This document shows positions 30,033 to 39,438 of a stretch of 64,000 nucleotides of DNA, one piece after another (position 1 is the first letter of the stretch; every line of letters begins with the position of its first letter). The DNA is taken from the NCBI GenBank assembly GCA_024742695.1, contig JANSXY010000004.1:1-64000 (forward strand). Reading direction: 5' to 3'. Made by a program: the position numbers and the translations under genes. The notes under the pieces were generated by a model. The model had not been told where the DNA came from and ran no database searches. It was given only the letters and a program-made list of their open reading frames with translations. This DNA is from Paracoccaceae bacterium (GTDB taxonomy: Bacteria > Pseudomonadota > Alphaproteobacteria > Rhodobacterales > Rhodobacteraceae).

Positions 30033-31867
30033 TTCTTGCCTTGCCCGCCGCCGGCCTTCCCGCCGGCCTTGTCCCGCTTGAACCCGGCCCTGATGTTGCC
30101 GAACAGGTCCGGCCGTTTGCCGTGCATCGACATGATCGTGTACTGCTGCGCGAAGGTGATCACGTTGTTCGCGATCCAGTAGATCACGAGGCCCGAGGCG
30201 AAGCCGCCCAGCATGAACATGAAGATCCAGGGCATCCAGGCGAAGATCATCGCCTGGGTCGGATCGGTGGGCATCGGGTTCAGTTTCTGCTGGAACCACA
30301 TCGACACGCCCAGCACGATCGGCAGGATGCCGATGAAGATCAGCGCGATGAACGAATTCGGATCGGGCGCGGCCCAGGGCAGGATCCCGAAGAGGTTGTA
30401 GATCGACGATGGGTCGGGGGCCGAAAGGTCGCGGATCCAGCCGATCCACGGCGCGTGGCGCAATTCGATCGTGACGAAGATCACCTTGTAGAGCGAGAAG
30501 AAGATCGGGATCTGCAGAAGGATCGGCAGGCAGCCCGAGGCCGGGTTGACCTTGTTCTTCTTGTAAAGCTCCATCATCTCCTTCTGGAAGCGCTGCTTGT
30601 CCTCGCCGGCGCGTTCCTTGATTGCCTCCATCTCGGGCTGGAGTTCCTTCATCATCGCCATCGAGATGTAGGACTTGCGCGCCAGCGGGAAGAGGATCGC
30701 CTTGATGATGAAGGTCAGCGCGATGATCGCCCAGCCCATGTTGCCGATCTGCAGGTTGAGCCAGTGCAGGGCGATGAAGATCGGCTTGGTCAGGAAGTAG
30801 AACCAGCCCCAGTCGATCGAGTCGACGAAACCGTCGATCCCCAGCGAGGTCTCGTAGCCGCGGATCGCCTCCCATTCCTTGGCGCCAGAGAACAGCAGCG
30901 TCTCGACGCTGGCGGAGGCGCCCGGCGCGACGTCGATGGCCGGCAGCCGGGTTTCGGCCTGGTAGATCTGCGCGCGCGGCGAATACTTGACGACCGAGGT
31001 GAAGCCCTGTCCGGGCAGCGGCACCAGCGTCGTCATCCAGTACTTGTCGGTGAAGCCGACCCAGCCGTTTTGCGTGACCTGCTTGAGGTCCGCCGGCCCC
31101 TCGCGCTCGATCACGTCGAGGTCGGGCATGTCGGAATAGTCGGTTTCCTGCAACTCGCCGTCCGACAGGCGCACCGCGCCCTCGTGCAGCACGAACATGC
31201 CCTGGGTGTCGGGTTCGCCATGGCGCGCGACGATGCCGTAGGGCGCCATCCGCACCGCCGCGGCGCCCAGGTTCTCGACCGACTGGGTGATCGTGAACAT
31301 GTAGTTGCCGTCGACCGCGATCGTGCGGCGGAACACCAGCCCCGCGCCATTGTCCCAGACCAGCGTCACCGGGCTTTGCGGCGTCAGCCGGTCGCCGGTT
31401 TCCACCGCCCATTCGGTGCGCGGGCCGGGCAGCAGCGCCGGGTCAAGCCCGCCTGCCGGGGCCCAGCCGTAGACCGCGTAATAGGGCTGCGCCTCGGGCG
31501 AGCCGACGGGGGCCAGAAGACGCACGATCGCCGAATTCGGGTCGAGCGTTTCGCGGTAGTCGCGCAGCGACAGATCGTCGATCCGGCCGCCCAGAAGCGA
31601 CACGGAGCCCTTCAGCCGCGGGGTGTCGATTTCCAGCCGCGGCGCCTCGGCGCTTTCGCTGGCGCTGCCCGGGTCGGCCGGGGCGGCGGCGGTCGCCTCG
31701 CCGACCGTGGCGGGCACCGCGACGCCGGGTTCGGCGGTCTGGCTGGCGGCGGGCGGCAGGGCCGGTTCCGCCGGCGGTTCGGGCGGCGGAAACAGCGTGT
31801 ACCAGACCAGGATCACGAGGAACGAAAGGACCGTCGCGAGAATGAGATTCTTGTTCTGATCGTCCAT
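30029..31867 (-). CDS. yidC: Membrane protein insertase YidC
   Basis: 612 residues, typical of Gram-negative YidC. One N-terminal membrane helix (NLILATVLSFLVILVWYTLF), a large periplasmic beta domain, then five helices, with the cytoplasmic hairpin containing KSYISMAMMKELQPEMEAIKERAG. The C-tail is basic. YidC inserts membrane proteins alone or with SecY. It works with yidD, also nearby, but ttcA and an EAL gene separate the two. Confidence 0.97.
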   Translation of the reverse strand: MDDQNKNLILATVLSFLVILVWYTLFPPPEPPAEPALPPAASQTAEPGVAVPATVGEATAAAPADPGSASESAEAPRLEIDTPRLKGSVSLLGGRIDDLSLRDYRETLDPNSAIVRLLAPVGSPEAQPYYAVYGWAPAGGLDPALLPGPRTEWAVETGDRLTPQSPVTLVWDNGAGLVFRRTIAVDGNYMFTITQSVENLGAAAVRMAPYGIVARHGEPDTQGMFVLHEGAVRLSDGELQETDYSDMPDLDVIEREGPADLKQVTQNGWVGFTDKYWMTTLVPLPGQGFTSVVKYSPRAQIYQAETRLPAIDVAPGASASVETLLFSGAKEWEAIRGYETSLGIDGFVDSIDWGWFYFLTKPIFIALHWLNLQIGNMGWAIIALTFIIKAILFPLARKSYISMAMMKELQPEMEAIKERAGEDKQRFQKEMMELYKKNKVNPASGCLPILLQIPIFFSLYKVIFVTIELRHAPWIGWIRDLSAPDPSSIYNLFGILPWAAPDPNSFIALIFIGILPIVLGVSMWFQQKLNPMPTDPTQAMIFAWMPWIFMFMLGGFASGLVIYWIANNVITFAQQYTIMSMHGKRPDLFGNIRAGFKRDKAGGKAGGGQGKK

Positions 31868-31977
31868 CAGGACCGCACCACCCGGGCTGCAAGCTTACCG
31901 GGGGTTTCAAACGCGCGTGCCGGCAAAGGTCAAGCGGTTTCGGCGCTTCGGCGCCGGGGGGCGGGGCCCCCGCCGGG

Positions 31978-33531
31978 TCAGGAGGCCTTGCGGCCGAAGC
32001 GCGGCGGCGCCTGCGTCGTCAGCTTTTCGCGGTGCGTCTCGATCCAGCCGAAGGTGTCTTCCAGCGCCATCGGCCGGCCCACCCCGAAGCCCTGCACGTT
32101 GCCGCAGCCGAGCTGCGCGAGCATCGCGTGTTCGCCGATCGTCTCGACCCCCTCGGCGAGGGTTTCGAGGCCCAGCTGTTCGGCCATCGACAGGATCGCC
32201 GAGATCATCTTCTGCTGGTTCGGATCCTGGTCGACCCGGGTGACGAAAGACCGGTCGATCTTCAGCCGGTGCACGTCGAAGCGGCGGATCGAGGTGATCG
32301 AGGCGTGGCCGGTGCCGAAATCGTCGAGATCGATCATGCAGCCCATCCGCGCCAGCGCGGCGATGTTGTGCACGATCACGTCATTGTCGGAATCGGCCAC
32401 CACGGATTCCAGGATCTCCACCGCCAGCCGCGATGGCTCCACCTCGAACCGGTCCAGTTCCCATTTCAGCTTCTCGGGCAGGCGCGGGTTGCGCAACTCC
32501 TCGGACGAGAAGTTGACCGAGACGCGCGGCACCTTCAGCCCGGCCTTGTCCCAGGCCTTCAACGCGCCCAGCGCGTGATACAGCACCACCTCGCCCAGCC
32601 GGGTCGACAGGCCCGAGTCGATCAGATCCTTGAGGAACCCGTCGGGCGTGAGCATCCCCTGTTCGGGATGCAGCCAGCGCGCCAGCGCCTCGAAACCTGT
32701 CACCTCGCCGGTGTCGGTAGAGACCTGCGGCTGGAAATAGGCCAGGATCTGCCCCTGTTCGAGCGCTGCGCCCATCTGGCTGCGCAGTTCCGCGCGGCCT
32801 TCCTCGGCGCGCTCGATCTCCACCGAATAGGCGCGGATGCCCGAGGGGCCGTTGGCGCTGGCGACCCGCAGGGCGGCTTCGGCCGCGGCCAGCAGTGCCG
32901 CGCCGGTGGGCTGCGGCGCCCGGCTGGCCAGGCAGAAACCCACCGAGGCGGAGACGTAGACGGTCGCCGCGTCGATCGACAGCGGCTGTTCGACGGCCGA
33001 TTGCAGCCGCGTCGCGATCTGGATCGTGGTCTCGAGGTCGGCCTGCCGAACCGGCGCCAGCGCCACGGCGAAACAGGCGCCGTCGATCCGGGCCACGGTG
33101 TCACCGCCGCGGGTCACCCCGTTCAGCCGGTCGGCGGTGCGGGCGAGAAGCTCGTTGTAGGCCGCCGTGCCGAAGCGCTTCTCCAGCGTCGCGGCCTCGT
33201 CGATTTCCAGCATCAGGCAGGCGGTGGTGCGGCCGGTCTCGCGCATCTCGGCGAAGGCGCGGTCGAGACGGGCGACCAGTTCGGTGCGCAGCGGCAGCCC
33301 GGTGACCACGTCGGTGGGCACCTCCAGCAGCGGGCCGGGTTCGCCGTCGTGGCGCAGGGTCAGGAAGGCCGCCGGCAGCGCGAAGGCGGCGACAAGCGCG
33401 AGACCCTTGGGGCCGAACCACAATCCTGCCAGGACAAGCGCGGGCAGGAAGACCAGGATTTCGGGCCGCAGCAGGGTGGCGGTGATCGTGGCCAGAGCGC
33501 GGGCCGCTCCTGGTGTCTTCCCCTGAGGCAT
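31978..33531 (-). CDS. EAL-domain protein with degenerate GGDEF domain
   Basis: 517 residues. Two N-terminal hydrophobic stretches, then a GGDEF-like domain (about residues 75-245) in which the signature reads ARIDGACFAV, so cyclase activity is unlikely. The EAL domain (about 260-505) keeps FEALARW, NFSSEEL, LDDFGTGHAS, KIDRSFV and EGVET, so it should hydrolyse cyclic-di-GMP. Start MPQGKTPGAA chosen at 33531; a start 18 codons earlier is open. It is inserted between ttcA and yidC. Confidence 0.85.
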   Translation of the reverse strand: MPQGKTPGAARALATITATLLRPEILVFLPALVLAGLWFGPKGLALVAAFALPAAFLTLRHDGEPGPLLEVPTDVVTGLPLRTELVARLDRAFAEMRETGRTTACLMLEIDEAATLEKRFGTAAYNELLARTADRLNGVTRGGDTVARIDGACFAVALAPVRQADLETTIQIATRLQSAVEQPLSIDAATVYVSASVGFCLASRAPQPTGAALLAAAEAALRVASANGPSGIRAYSVEIERAEEGRAELRSQMGAALEQGQILAYFQPQVSTDTGEVTGFEALARWLHPEQGMLTPDGFLKDLIDSGLSTRLGEVVLYHALGALKAWDKAGLKVPRVSVNFSSEELRNPRLPEKLKWELDRFEVEPSRLAVEILESVVADSDNDVIVHNIAALARMGCMIDLDDFGTGHASITSIRRFDVHRLKIDRSFVTRVDQDPNQQKMISAILSMAEQLGLETLAEGVETIGEHAMLAQLGCGNVQGFGVGRPMALEDTFGWIETHREKLTTQAPPRFGRKAS

Positions 33532-33611
33532 CGAAGAAGCCTTTCCTTGACGAAACCGTCTGTGATTTGCGCGTCCGGTCGTCAAGCTATGCCCAGAGGG
33601 TGAGCAGCGGG

Positions 33612-34490
33612 TTAACCGGACCCATCCGGTTTGGGTGGAATTGTCGCCGTCGCCGCCGGTTTGGCCCGCGCGAGGCCCGCGAAATCGAACAGCGCCGGGT
33701 CCAGCAGGTGCGAGGGCCGGGCATTCATCAGCGCGCGGAACATCACCTGCCTCCGGCCGGGGCTGTTCTTTTCCCAGCCGTCGAGGATCTGCTTGACCTG
33801 CTGGCGCTGCAACCCGTCCTGGCTGCCGCAGAGGTCACAGGGAATGATCGGGTAGTCCATCGCCCTGGCGAAGCGGTCGCAATCCGCCTCGGCGACGAAG
33901 GCGAGCGGCCGGTAGACGAAAAGATCGCCCTCCTCGTTCAGCAGCTTGGGCGGCATCGTCGCCAGCCGGCCGCCGTGAAACAGGTTCATGAAGAAGGTTT
34001 CGAGGATGTCGTCGCGATGATGGCCCAGCACCACCGCCGAACAGCCTTCCTCGCGCGCGATTCGGTACAGGTTGCCGCGCCGCAGGCGCGAACACAGCGC
34101 GCAGTAGGTCCGCCCCTGCGGCACCTTGTCGACGACGATCGAATAGGTGTCCTGGTACTCGATCCGGTGCGGTACCCCCATCCTCGTCAGGAACTCGGGC
34201 AGGACCGTCGCGGGAAAGCCCGGCTGCCCCTGGTCGAGGTTGCAGGCCAGCAGCTCGACCGGCAGCAGGCCCCGCCATTGCAGCTCGGTCAGCGCGGCCA
34301 GCAGCGTGTAGCTGTCCTTGCCGCCCGACAGGCACACCAGCCAGCGCGCCCCGCGTTCCACCATCCCGAACTGCTCGATCGCGGCGCGGGTGTCGCGCAC
34401 GATCCGCTTGCGCAGCTTGCGAAACTCCGTCGTCCTTGGCGCGCCGCGAAACAGCGGGTGAATGTCGTCGGGCGTGTCGTCGTCGAGCAT
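33612..34490 (-). CDS. ttcA: tRNA 2-thiocytidine synthetase TtcA
   Basis: 292 residues. The PP-loop is [12 protein letters not shown]; the two CxxC pairs for the [4Fe-4S] cluster are [11 protein letters not shown] and PCDLCGSQ. It thiolates C32 of some tRNAs. The start [12 protein letters not shown] follows GAAGGCCCGGCC; the upstream open frame is a shadow of yidD. tRNA-Arg(ACG), a known type of target in E. coli, lies in this window at 37903. Confidence 0.93.
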   Translation of the reverse strand: MLDDDTPDDIHPLFRGAPRTTEFRKLRKRIVRDTRAAIEQFGMVERGARWLVCLSGGKDSYTLLAALTELQWRGLLPVELLACNLDQGQPGFPATVLPEFLTRMGVPHRIEYQDTYSIVVDKVPQGRTYCALCSRLRRGNLYRIAREEGCSAVVLGHHRDDILETFFMNLFHGGRLATMPPKLLNEEGDLFVYRPLAFVAEADCDRFARAMDYPIIPCDLCGSQDGLQRQQVKQILDGWEKNSPGRRQVMFRALMNARPSHLLDPALFDFAGLARAKPAATATIPPKPDGSG

Positions 34491-34542
34491 GGCCGGGCCT
34501 TCGGGCTGGATGGCAGAGGGATAGGGCGATTGCGCCCTGCCG

Positions 34543-34809
34543 TCAAAGCCCGCGCTCGCGCGCCTTCGCGGCGTCGTGCTCGGGGTCGGCGCCCGGCACC
34601 GGATCGTAGCCCGAGCCGCCGGCCGGGTGGCACGACAGCACCCGCCGCGCCGCCAGCACGCTGCCGCGGATCGCGCCGTGGCGTTCCAGCGCCTCCAGCG
34701 CGTAGGCCGAACAGGTCGGCTGATAGCGGCAGCCATGCCCGACCCAGGGCGACAGCAAGAGCCGGTAGGCGCGCACCGGAAGCGCGACGATATGGGCCAG
34801 CGGGCTCAT
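34543..34809 (-). CDS. yidD: Membrane protein insertion efficiency factor YidD
   Basis: 88 residues. The motif [21 protein letters not shown] with its paired cysteines, then [12 protein letters not shown], is the family signature. It is a peripheral inner membrane protein that helps YidC. The ATG overlaps the rnpA stop (ATGA), the standard rpmH-rnpA-yidD order. Confidence 0.95.
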   Translation of the reverse strand: MSPLAHIVALPVRAYRLLLSPWVGHGCRYQPTCSAYALEALERHGAIRGSVLAARRVLSCHPAGGSGYDPVPGADPEHDAAKARERGL

Positions 34810-35162
34810 GCCCCTTCCGCATTCGGCCGATGCACCTGCCGCAGGGCGCGGGCCAGATCGGCCTGCATCTGCGCGAAATCGCGCGACGCGGTCGTTCCGG
34901 GGCGTCCGACGAGCACGTAATCCCAGCCCGGCCGGGCGAGACCGGGCATCACCAGCCGCGCGATTTCCCGCAGCCGACGCTTGGCGCGGTTGCGCGCCAC
35001 GGCATTGCCCAGTTTCTTCGAGCAGGTGAAGCCGACGCGCGCGGCGTCGTCCGGGCCGTCGCCCGGTGCGCGGGCGCGCGCCTGCAACAGAAAACCCGGC
35101 GTCGGTTGCCGCCGGGCCCTTGCCGCGCGCAGGAAATCGGCGCGCCTTGTCATCACGATCAT
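34806..35162 (-). CDS. rnpA: Ribonuclease P protein component
   Basis: About 118 residues. The RNR motif [23 protein letters not shown] identifies the protein cofactor of the tRNA 5'-processing ribozyme. The start is uncertain: ATG at 35162 ([10 protein letters not shown]) or 35153 (MTRRADF); neither has a clear ribosome-binding site. It lies between rpmH and yidD. Confidence 0.93.
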   Translation of the reverse strand: MIVMTRRADFLRAARARRQPTPGFLLQARARAPGDGPDDAARVGFTCSKKLGNAVARNRAKRRLREIARLVMPGLARPGWDYVLVGRPGTTASRDFAQMQADLARALRQVHRPNAEGA

Positions 35163-35242
35163 CCGGGCAGTCTGTCCGGTCCCGGTGTTCGGGGCGGCCG
35201 GCGCGGGATGATCGGCCGCGGTCACCGCGTCCGGCCGGCCGA

Positions 35243-35377
35243 TCAGGCCGACAGAACCTTGCGGCCCTTGGCGCGGCGCGCGGCCAGAACCTTGCGGCCA
35301 CCCTTGGTCGCCATGCGCGCACGGAAGCCGTGGCGGCGGGCGCGGACCAGCTTCGAGGGTTGATAGGTGCGCTTCAT
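35243..35377 (-). CDS. rpmH: 50S ribosomal protein L34
   Basis: 44 residues: [20 protein letters not shown] with the rest of the highly basic L34. It is complete and normal. TGGAAGAG precedes the ATG. A strong promoter lies upstream and the rpmH-rnpA-yidD run follows. dnaA, often next to rpmH in other bacteria, is not here. Confidence 0.97.
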   Translation of the reverse strand: MKRTYQPSKLVRARRHGFRARMATKGGRKVLAARRAKGRKVLSA

Positions 35378-35447
35378 CTCTTCCACTCCAGTCGTCGGGC
35401 AGCGCGAAACCGGCCGGATTCGGCTGCCGAAATCCTTCGAGGCCCCG

Positions 35448-35476
35448 CAGATACAGTCGCCGCGCCGCCAAGTCAA
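35448..35476 (-). promoter_or_regulatory. Probable rpmH promoter
   Basis: On the minus strand TTGACT (35476-35471), 17-base spacer, TATCTG (35453-35448). The spacing and boxes are among the best in the window; rpmH starts 70 bases downstream. Confidence 0.65.
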
Positions 35477-35603
35477 TTCGCCGCCGCCACGATCCTGTAA
35501 CAAATCCCCCGATCCGGTCGCGGCGCATCAATGCGGCGTGAAGCCTCTGGCCCCGGCGGGCCGGCATGGGCAGATTGGCCCGGTCACAGCCCGCAGGTCC
35601 GCC

Positions 35604-36347
35604 ATGCCCGAGACATCCACGGATACGAACCGCCCCGCCGCCGCCAGGCGGCGCGCCCGCGCGATCCCGATCCTCGTGATCGGCGCGGCCGCGGTGATCG
35701 GGGCGCTTACCCTGGGCGACGCGCTGTCGTTCGACACGCTGGCGGCGCGGCGCGAGGAGTTGCTGGCGCTGCGCGCGGCGCATCCCTGGGCGACGGCCGC
35801 GGCCTTCTTGCTGGCCTATACCGTGATCGTGGCGCTGTCGCTGCCCGGTGCGGCGATCGCCTCGCTCGCCGGCGGGTTCCTGTTCGGCACCGCGCTGGGC
35901 ACGCCCCTGAACGTGCTGGCCGCGACGCTGGGCGCCGTCGCGATCTTCCTGGCGGCACGCGCCGGGTTCGGCGACAGGCTGGCGGCGCGGATGGACGCGT
36001 CGGAGGGCCGCGTCCGGCGGCTCAAGGCCGCGATCGACGCCAACCAGTGGGAGGCGCTGTTCGTGATGCGGCTGGTTCCGGCGGTGCCGTTCTTCCTGGC
36101 CAACCTTCTGCCGGCGATGTTCGGCGTGCCGCTTCACCGCTTCGTGGTCACCACGGCGCTGGGCATCGTGCCGGGCGCGCTGGTCTACACCAGCCTCGGC
36201 GCGGGCCTTGGCGCGGTTTTCGAGGCCGGCGCGGTGCCCGACCTTGGCATCATCTTCGCCCCGCATATCCTGCTGCCGCTGCTCGGTCTCGCCGCGCTGG
36301 CGGCGCTGCCGGCAGTGGTGCGGGCACTGCGCGGCCGGGCGGCCTGA
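35604..36347 (+). CDS. TVP38/TMEM64 (DedA-like) membrane protein
   Basis: 247 residues with about five membrane segments. The SNARE-associated/VTT domain shows LPGAAIASLAGGFLFGTALG, then RLVPAVPFFLANLLPAMFGV. Members of this superfamily include lipid scramblases in eukaryotes; bacterial functions (undecaprenyl phosphate or phospholipid handling) are mostly inferred. The start MPETSTDTNRP at 35604 is the first in-frame ATG with a plausible N-terminus. It precedes the histidine kinase by 92 bases. Confidence 0.85.
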   Translation: MPETSTDTNRPAAARRRARAIPILVIGAAAVIGALTLGDALSFDTLAARREELLALRAAHPWATAAAFLLAYTVIVALSLPGAAIASLAGGFLFGTALGTPLNVLAATLGAVAIFLAARAGFGDRLAARMDASEGRVRRLKAAIDANQWEALFVMRLVPAVPFFLANLLPAMFGVPLHRFVVTTALGIVPGALVYTSLGAGLGAVFEAGAVPDLGIIFAPHILLPLLGLAALAALPAVVRALRGRAA

Positions 36348-36439
36348 TTCCGCCGGCGCGGCCGGCAAGCGCCTAGGTTTGCGCCGAAAGGCCTGATAGC
36401 CTTGCGCCGGCCCGCGCCGCCGGGCAGGAAAGGCGTGAC

Positions 36440-37846
36440 ATGTTTCTCAATTCGCTCTCCGGCCGGTTCCTGATCCTGACGACCGTGTTCGTCATGCTGG
36501 CCGAGGTGCTGATCTTCGTTCCCTCGATCGCGCGGTTCCGCGAGGACTACCTGCTGTCCCGGCTGGAACGCGCGCAGATCGCGTCGCTCGCGCTGCTGGC
36601 GACCGACGAGATGATCGATCCGGCGCTGGAAGAGGAACTCTTGACCAATGCCGGGGTGTTCAACGTGGTGCTGCGCCGCGACGAGGTGCGCCAGCTTGTC
36701 CTGTCCTCGCCGATCCCGGAGCCGATCGCGGCAAGCTACGATCTGCGCGACGCGCCCGCCTGGGTGCTGATCCGCGACGCGATGGCCGACCTGGCGTCAT
36801 CGGGGAACCGGGTGATCCGGGTGCTGGGCGAGCCGGTCAAGCAGGCTGGCCTGCTCATCGAGGTCACCATGGAAACCGCGCCGCTCAGGGCCGAGATGCT
36901 GGCCTATGGCGGGCGGATCCTCGTGCTGTCGGCGGTGATCTCGATCATCACGGCGCTGCTTCTGTTCCTGGCCGTGCAACGGCTTCTGGTGTCGCCGATC
37001 CGCCGGGTCGTGCGCTCGATGTCGGCCTATGCCGAGGCGCCGGAGGATGCGCGCCGGGTGATCGAACCGGAATCCGCCGTGACCGAACTGCGCGAGGCCG
37101 AGGAGGCGCTGCAAAGCCTGCAACGGCAACTGACCGGAGCGCTGCGGCAGAAGGAGCGTCTGGCGCAGCTGGGCGGGGCGGTGGCGCGGATCAGCCATGA
37201 CCTGCGCAACATCCTGACCACGGCGCAGCTGTTCGCCGACCGGATGGAGACAAGCGACGATCCCGCGGTGAAACGCGCGGCGCCGAAGCTGGTGGGCTCG
37301 ATCAGCCGCGCGGTGAACCTGTGCGAATCGACGCTGGCCTTCGGCAAGGCGGAAGAGCCGCCGCCCCGGCTGCACCTGTTTCACCTGCGCGGTCTTGTCG
37401 ACGAGGTGGTGGAGGCCGAGCGGCTGGCGGCCGCCAACGGTGCGGCCCCGGTGGAGTTTCTTGTCGACGTCCCGGCGAACCTCGCGATCCGCGCCGACCA
37501 TGAACAGCTGGCCCGCGTGATCTCGAACCTTGCGCGCAACGCCCGCCAGGCGATCGAGGCGACCGGCCGGCCCGGCACGGTCGAGATCGGCGCGGGCGAG
37601 GGCGAGGGCGACTGGTGGGTTCGCGTCGGCGATACCGGGCCCGGCCTGCCGGCGAAGACGAAGGAGCGGCTGTTCCAGCCGTTCCAGAGCGTGCGCAAGG
37701 GCGGCACCGGGCTTGGCCTCGCGATCGCGGCGGAACTGGTGCGCGGCCACGGCGGGCGGCTGGAGCTGGTGCGCAGCGACGAGGACGGCACGGAATTCAT
37801 CATCCGGTTGCCCAAGGCCGTGGCCGAAACCGCCGCCACCGGCTGA
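36440..37846 (+). CDS. Sensor histidine kinase, orphan
   Basis: 468 residues. Two membrane helices (about residues 8-30 and 157-180) flank a roughly 125-residue periplasmic sensor with no recognised fold. A HAMP-like linker follows, then the dimerisation box ARISHDLRNILTTAQL with His253, and the ATP-binding boxes NLARNARQAIE, VGDTGPGLP and GGTGLGLAIA. No response regulator gene lies on either side: TVP38-like upstream, tRNA-Arg downstream. The signal is unknown. Confidence 0.88.
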   Translation: MFLNSLSGRFLILTTVFVMLAEVLIFVPSIARFREDYLLSRLERAQIASLALLATDEMIDPALEEELLTNAGVFNVVLRRDEVRQLVLSSPIPEPIAASYDLRDAPAWVLIRDAMADLASSGNRVIRVLGEPVKQAGLLIEVTMETAPLRAEMLAYGGRILVLSAVISIITALLLFLAVQRLLVSPIRRVVRSMSAYAEAPEDARRVIEPESAVTELREAEEALQSLQRQLTGALRQKERLAQLGGAVARISHDLRNILTTAQLFADRMETSDDPAVKRAAPKLVGSISRAVNLCESTLAFGKAEEPPPRLHLFHLRGLVDEVVEAERLAAANGAAPVEFLVDVPANLAIRADHEQLARVISNLARNARQAIEATGRPGTVEIGAGEGEGDWWVRVGDTGPGLPAKTKERLFQPFQSVRKGGTGLGLAIAAELVRGHGGRLELVRSDEDGTEFIIRLPKAVAETAATG

Positions 37847-37863
37847 AGCGGCGGGATTTGCCC

Positions 37864-37892
37864 TTGCAATGGCGGGGCGCGGGGGATAAATC
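37864..37892 (+). promoter_or_regulatory. Possible tRNA-Arg promoter
   Basis: TTGCAA (37864-37869), 17-base spacer, TAAATC (37887-37892), ending 10 bases before the mature tRNA. It lies just after the histidine kinase stop. Confidence 0.4.
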
Positions 37893-37902
37893 CCGGCCTC
37901 AC

Positions 37903-37979
37903 GCACCCGTAGCTCAGCTGGATAGAGCACCAGACTACGAATCTGGGGGTCGGGCGTTCGAATCGCTCCGGGTGCGCCA
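37903..37979 (+). tRNA. tRNA-Arg (anticodon ACG)
   Basis: A 77-base cloverleaf: acceptor GCACCCG pairs with CGGGTGC, discriminator G, and an encoded CCA at 37977-37979. The anticodon stem CCAGA/TCTGG encloses CTACGAA, giving anticodon ACG at 37937-37939. After A34 deamination to inosine it reads CGU, CGC and CGA. T-arm GTTCGAAT is normal. It is the only tRNA in the window. Confidence 0.95.
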
Positions 37980-38025
37980 TTCCTCGCATTTGCGCTACCG
38001 CCCTTCGGGCCACTTGAGCGCGGAT

Positions 38026-38061
38026 GGCGTTCGAACAAGAACCTTCAAAGCACGCCATTCC
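38026..38061 (+). repeat. Partial repeat of the tRNA 3' end
   Basis: GGCGTTCGAA (38026-38035) and CGCCATTCC (38053-38061) repeat, in order, two segments of the tRNA-Arg T-arm and 3' flank (37953-37962 and 37975-37983). The material between them differs in length (17 against 12 bases). It may be a decayed attachment-site or tRNA remnant, or chance. Confidence 0.35.
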
Positions 38062-38084
38062 GTCCGTCCCTCCGAACCCGGGGC

Positions 38085-39311
38085 CTAGGCCACGGCCGTG
38101 GCTCCGCGCCGTCGGGGATCGCCGCTGCGCCACAAAAGCACGATCATCACGCCGATCGTCAGCAGGTTCCAGGCGATGCCGTTGACGAAGGCCCAGTGGT
38201 AATCCCCCGTCAGGTCGCGGATCAGGCCCGACATCCATCCGCCCAGCGCCATCCCGAGGATCGTCGCCATCAGCACGAGGCCGACGCGGGCGCCGGCCTC
38301 GCGCGGGGGCAGGTATTCGCGCACGATGATCGCGTAGGTCGGCACCAGGCCACCCTGCGACAGCCCGAAGATCGCGCTGACCACGTAAAGCGACACGAGG
38401 CTGTCGAACGGCAGGTAGAGCATCAGCGCCAGGCATTGCAGCGTTGCCCCGATCAGGAGCGTCGGCACCCCGCCCAGCCGGTCGGCGACCCAGCCCGAGG
38501 CGATGCGCGACACCACGCCCCCCAGCAGCATCAGCGACAGCATTTCCGCCCCCACCGCGGGGCCATAGCCGAGATCGGCGCAGAACGACACGATATGCAC
38601 CTGCGGCATCGCCATCGCCATGCAGCAGCCCAGCCCGGCCGCGGCCAGCAGCCAGGTCAGCATCCGCGGCGAGAACGCGATGCTGCGCGCCTGCTGGGCC
38701 GCGATCCGGGCGGAATGCGCCTGCGCCTCGGCCGGCACCCTTCGGCGCAGAAGCACGGCCAGCGGCAAGAGCGTGCCGGCGACGGTCATCGCGAGGATCA
38801 GGTTGACCGTGCGCCAGCCGCTGTCCTCCAGCACCCCGGCCAGCAGCATCGGCCAGACCGCGCCGGCCAGGTAGTTGCCCGAGGCGGCGATCGCCACCGC
38901 GATGCCGCGACGGCGCTGGAACCAGTGCGAGATGTCGGCCGCCAGCGGGCCGAAACAGGCGGCGGTGCCCAGCCCGATCAGCGCCTGTGCCGCGGCAAGA
39001 CCCGCCACGCCGGTGGTGATCGTCGAAAGCCCGTAGCCCGCCGCGATGGTCAGCGCCGCGCCGACCAGCGCGCGGGCGATGCCGAACCTGTCCAGCACCC
39101 GGCCGATCACCACGTTGCCCACGGCAAAGCCCAGCATCGTCACCGTGTAGGGCACCGAGGCGGCCGCGCGGCCGATCCCGAATTCCGCCTCGACCGACGG
39201 CATCACGACGATGATCGACCACAGTCCGACATTGCCGATGGTGGCCACGAGAAGGGTGATCCCGAGACGCGCCCAGGCGATGCGGCTGTCAAGGATATCG
39301 GCCCCCGTCAT
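38085..39311 (-). CDS. Major facilitator superfamily transporter
   Basis: 408 residues with twelve predicted helices. The inter-helix-2/3 motif is GRVLDRFGIARALVG and the second-half equivalent GWVADRLGGVPTLL. The pattern resembles oxalate/formate and monocarboxylate-type carriers, so a small organic anion is a guess. The gene stands alone on the minus strand after the tRNA, with no catabolic neighbours to suggest a substrate. Confidence 0.82.
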   Translation of the reverse strand: MTGADILDSRIAWARLGITLLVATIGNVGLWSIIVVMPSVEAEFGIGRAAASVPYTVTMLGFAVGNVVIGRVLDRFGIARALVGAALTIAAGYGLSTITTGVAGLAAAQALIGLGTAACFGPLAADISHWFQRRRGIAVAIAASGNYLAGAVWPMLLAGVLEDSGWRTVNLILAMTVAGTLLPLAVLLRRRVPAEAQAHSARIAAQQARSIAFSPRMLTWLLAAAGLGCCMAMAMPQVHIVSFCADLGYGPAVGAEMLSLMLLGGVVSRIASGWVADRLGGVPTLLIGATLQCLALMLYLPFDSLVSLYVVSAIFGLSQGGLVPTYAIIVREYLPPREAGARVGLVLMATILGMALGGWMSGLIRDLTGDYHWAFVNGIAWNLLTIGVMIVLLWRSGDPRRRGATAVA

Positions 39312-39438
39312 GGCCGGAGCCTAGGCCCGGCCCGTCGCCGGCGCCAGCCCGTTCGATGCCCGGATTCTCCCCGATCCCGCCATAATCCTGCCGCTTGCGC
39401 CGGGAAGTCTGTTCTCACGAAACAATCGGAGACCGGGC

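Noticed and set aside
33546-33586. Inverted TTGACG boxes in front of the EAL gene as promoter
   Set aside because: CTTGACG and CGTCAAG occur 27 bases apart, but neither orientation gives a good -10 box at 17 bases, so no promoter is called.
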